Below are positions 63,131 to 64,000 of a stretch of 64,000 nt of DNA, in pieces. This DNA comes from Alcaligenes sp. SDU_A2 (GTDB taxonomy: Bacteria; Pseudomonadota; Gammaproteobacteria; Burkholderiales; Burkholderiaceae_B): positions 1,736,001 to 1,800,000 of the forward strand of contig NZ_CP151273.1 of the NCBI RefSeq assembly GCF_038237375.1, in the 5' to 3' direction. The first letter of the stretch is position 1. Each line of letters starts with the position of its first letter. A program made the translations under genes and the position numbers. The notes beneath the pieces are model-generated. The model was not told where the DNA came from. It made no database searches and saw nothing but the letters and a program-made list of their open reading frames with translations.

Positions 63131-64000
63131 TCAGGCGGGCTCGGGCGTCAGTCCGCTATGGCGCAACAAGGCAGCGATGGATGGGTCGCGGCCACGGAAG
63201 GCACGGAAAGAATCGGCCGCCGGACGTTCGCCGCCTACCGACAGGATTTCCCGCCAGAAGCGGTGACCCGTATTGCTGTCCAGCGTATCACGCGCGCCAT
63301 CGGCATGGACATAGGCCTGTTCTTCAAAGGCCGCATAGGCATCGGCCGACAGTACTTCGGCCCACTTGTAGCTGTAGTAGCCTGCGCCGTAACCGCCGGC
63401 AAACAGGTGCGAGAACTGATGCGGAAAGCGGTGCCATTGTGGCGGGAAGATCACGGCCACTTCCTGGCGCACCTGGTCCAGCACGCGCATGACGGCGGCG
63501 ATATCCATGCCGCTGTCGCGGGCGTGGATCAGCATGTCGAACAGCGAAAACTCCAGTTGGCGCACCATTTGCATGCCGCTTTGGAAGTTGCGGGCGCGGC
63601 GCAGCTTTTCGTACAGCTCGCGCGGCAGGTGCTCGCCGGTATCGACATGGGCGGTCAACATCTGCACGACGGGCCATTCCCAGCAGAAATTTTCCATGAA
63701 CTGCGAAGGCAGCTCGATGGCATCCCATTCCACGGCGGAAAATGCGGAAGCGGCCGGGTCGTCCACGCGCGAGAGCAGGGCGTGCAGAGCATGGCCAGAT
63801 TCGTGGAACAGGGTAATGACGTCGTCGTGGGTCAGCAAAGCCGGGCGGCCCGATTGCGGCTCGGCGAAATTGCACACCAGATAGGCGATGGGCAGGCACA
63901 GGTGCTCGCCCAGACGGCGGCGGCTGCGTTCGCTGTCCACCCAGGCACCACCCTGTTTGCCTTGGCGGGCATGCAGGTCCATGTACAGATAGCCTAGTAC
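63131..64000 (-). CDS. prlC: M3 family metallopeptidase (oligopeptidase A type), C-terminal part
   Basis: The 3' part of the gene, 289 codons; the 5' end lies past base 64000. The visible sequence has the frame VLGYLYMDLHARQGKQGGAW, then the zinc motif HESGH (H-E-x2-H) with downstream MENFCWE (third-ligand Glu helix) and GYGAGYYSYKWAEVLSADAY, all typical of PrlC/Dcp peptidases. It degrades short peptides in the cytosol. sco follows 14 bases downstream on the same strand. PrlC rather than Dcp is suggested by YLYMDLxARxGKQGGAW but not certain. Confidence 0.85.
   Translation of the reverse strand, partial: VLGYLYMDLHARQGKQGGAWVDSERSRRRLGEHLCLPIAYLVCNFAEPQSGRPALLTHDDVITLFHESGHALHALLSRVDDPAASAFSAVEWDAIELPSQFMENFCWEWPVVQMLTAHVDTGEHLPRELYEKLRRARNFQSGMQMVRQLEFSLFDMLIHARDSGMDIAAVMRVLDQVRQEVAVIFPPQWHRFPHQFSHLFAGGYGAGYYSYKWAEVLSADAYAAFEEQAYVHADGARDTLDSNTGHRFWREILSVGGERPAADSFRAFRGRDPSIAALLRHSGLTPEPA

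Overview
The window reads as a chromosomal segment of a betaproteobacterium of the family Alcaligenaceae, most likely Alcaligenes. The main reasons are an 816-residue penicillin G acylase at 18264..20714, whose two cysteines fall at beta-chain positions 492 and 525 as described for the Alcaligenes faecalis enzyme; the surE-pcm-nlpD and gmk-rpoZ-spoT gene orders usual in Burkholderiales; and uniformly high G+C coding sequence. It is dense housekeeping chromosome. I see no phage, transposase, CRISPR array or rRNA operon. The gene at each edge is cut (a GNAT acetyltransferase on the left, an M3 oligopeptidase on the right).

Layout. 1-8.5 kb: DMT exporter, YadGH-type ABC exporter, tRNA adenosine deaminase TadA, LD-carboxypeptidase with His-rich ends, ABC-F protein YbiT, YigZ, and a thiol-redox group (redoxin, DUF2024, thioredoxin). 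8.5-16.5 kb: NCS2 purine permease, TsaD, PlsY, SurE-Pcm-NlpD, RlmD, and a TetR regulator with a pair of palindromic operators. 16.6-21.2 kb: PuuB-type FAD amine oxidase, penicillin G acylase, then a 488-base gene-free stretch holding a large nested inverted repeat. 21.2-33.7 kb: ArgH, MscS-type channel, P-II protein, MFS, UbiC, RluF/RsuA pseudouridine synthase, RlmJ, UgpQ, PpiD, M23 peptidase, AzlCD, Asp/Glu racemase. 33.7-38.6 kb: a minus-strand run xthA - unknown - gmk - rpoZ - spoT, then an unknown plus-strand gene. 38.7-39.1 kb: three tandem tRNA-Cys genes in 108-base repeats. 39.2-45.5 kb: PLP arginine-type decarboxylase, a LysR/class II aldolase/MHS transporter cluster, an unlisted 48-codon gene and a universal stress protein. 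45.7-50.7 kb: thiolase, spermidine-synthase-like protein, and an ABC importer of the TrpXYZ type. 50.7-56.9 kb: RND efflux operon (adaptor, pump, outer membrane factor) preceded by a hairpin with a tiny leader ORF. 56.9-64 kb: PdxJ, nitroreductase, a LolA-like/outer-membrane-barrel pair, a CueR-type regulator, an E3-like flavin disulfide reductase, SCO1 and the M3 peptidase.

How the parts may work together. SpoT, omega subunit, Gmk and P-II form a growth-control and nitrogen core. SurE, Pcm, NlpD, PpiD, LdcA and the M23 peptidase serve envelope and protein quality control. TetR with its oxidase and the neighbouring acylase look like a small amine/amide catabolic region. The most unusual non-coding signals are the nested inverted repeat behind pac, the hairpin and leader ORF in front of the RND operon, the triplicated tRNA-Cys unit, and the paired TetR operators. 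Function assignments rest on motif and family recognition by eye; no searches were run.
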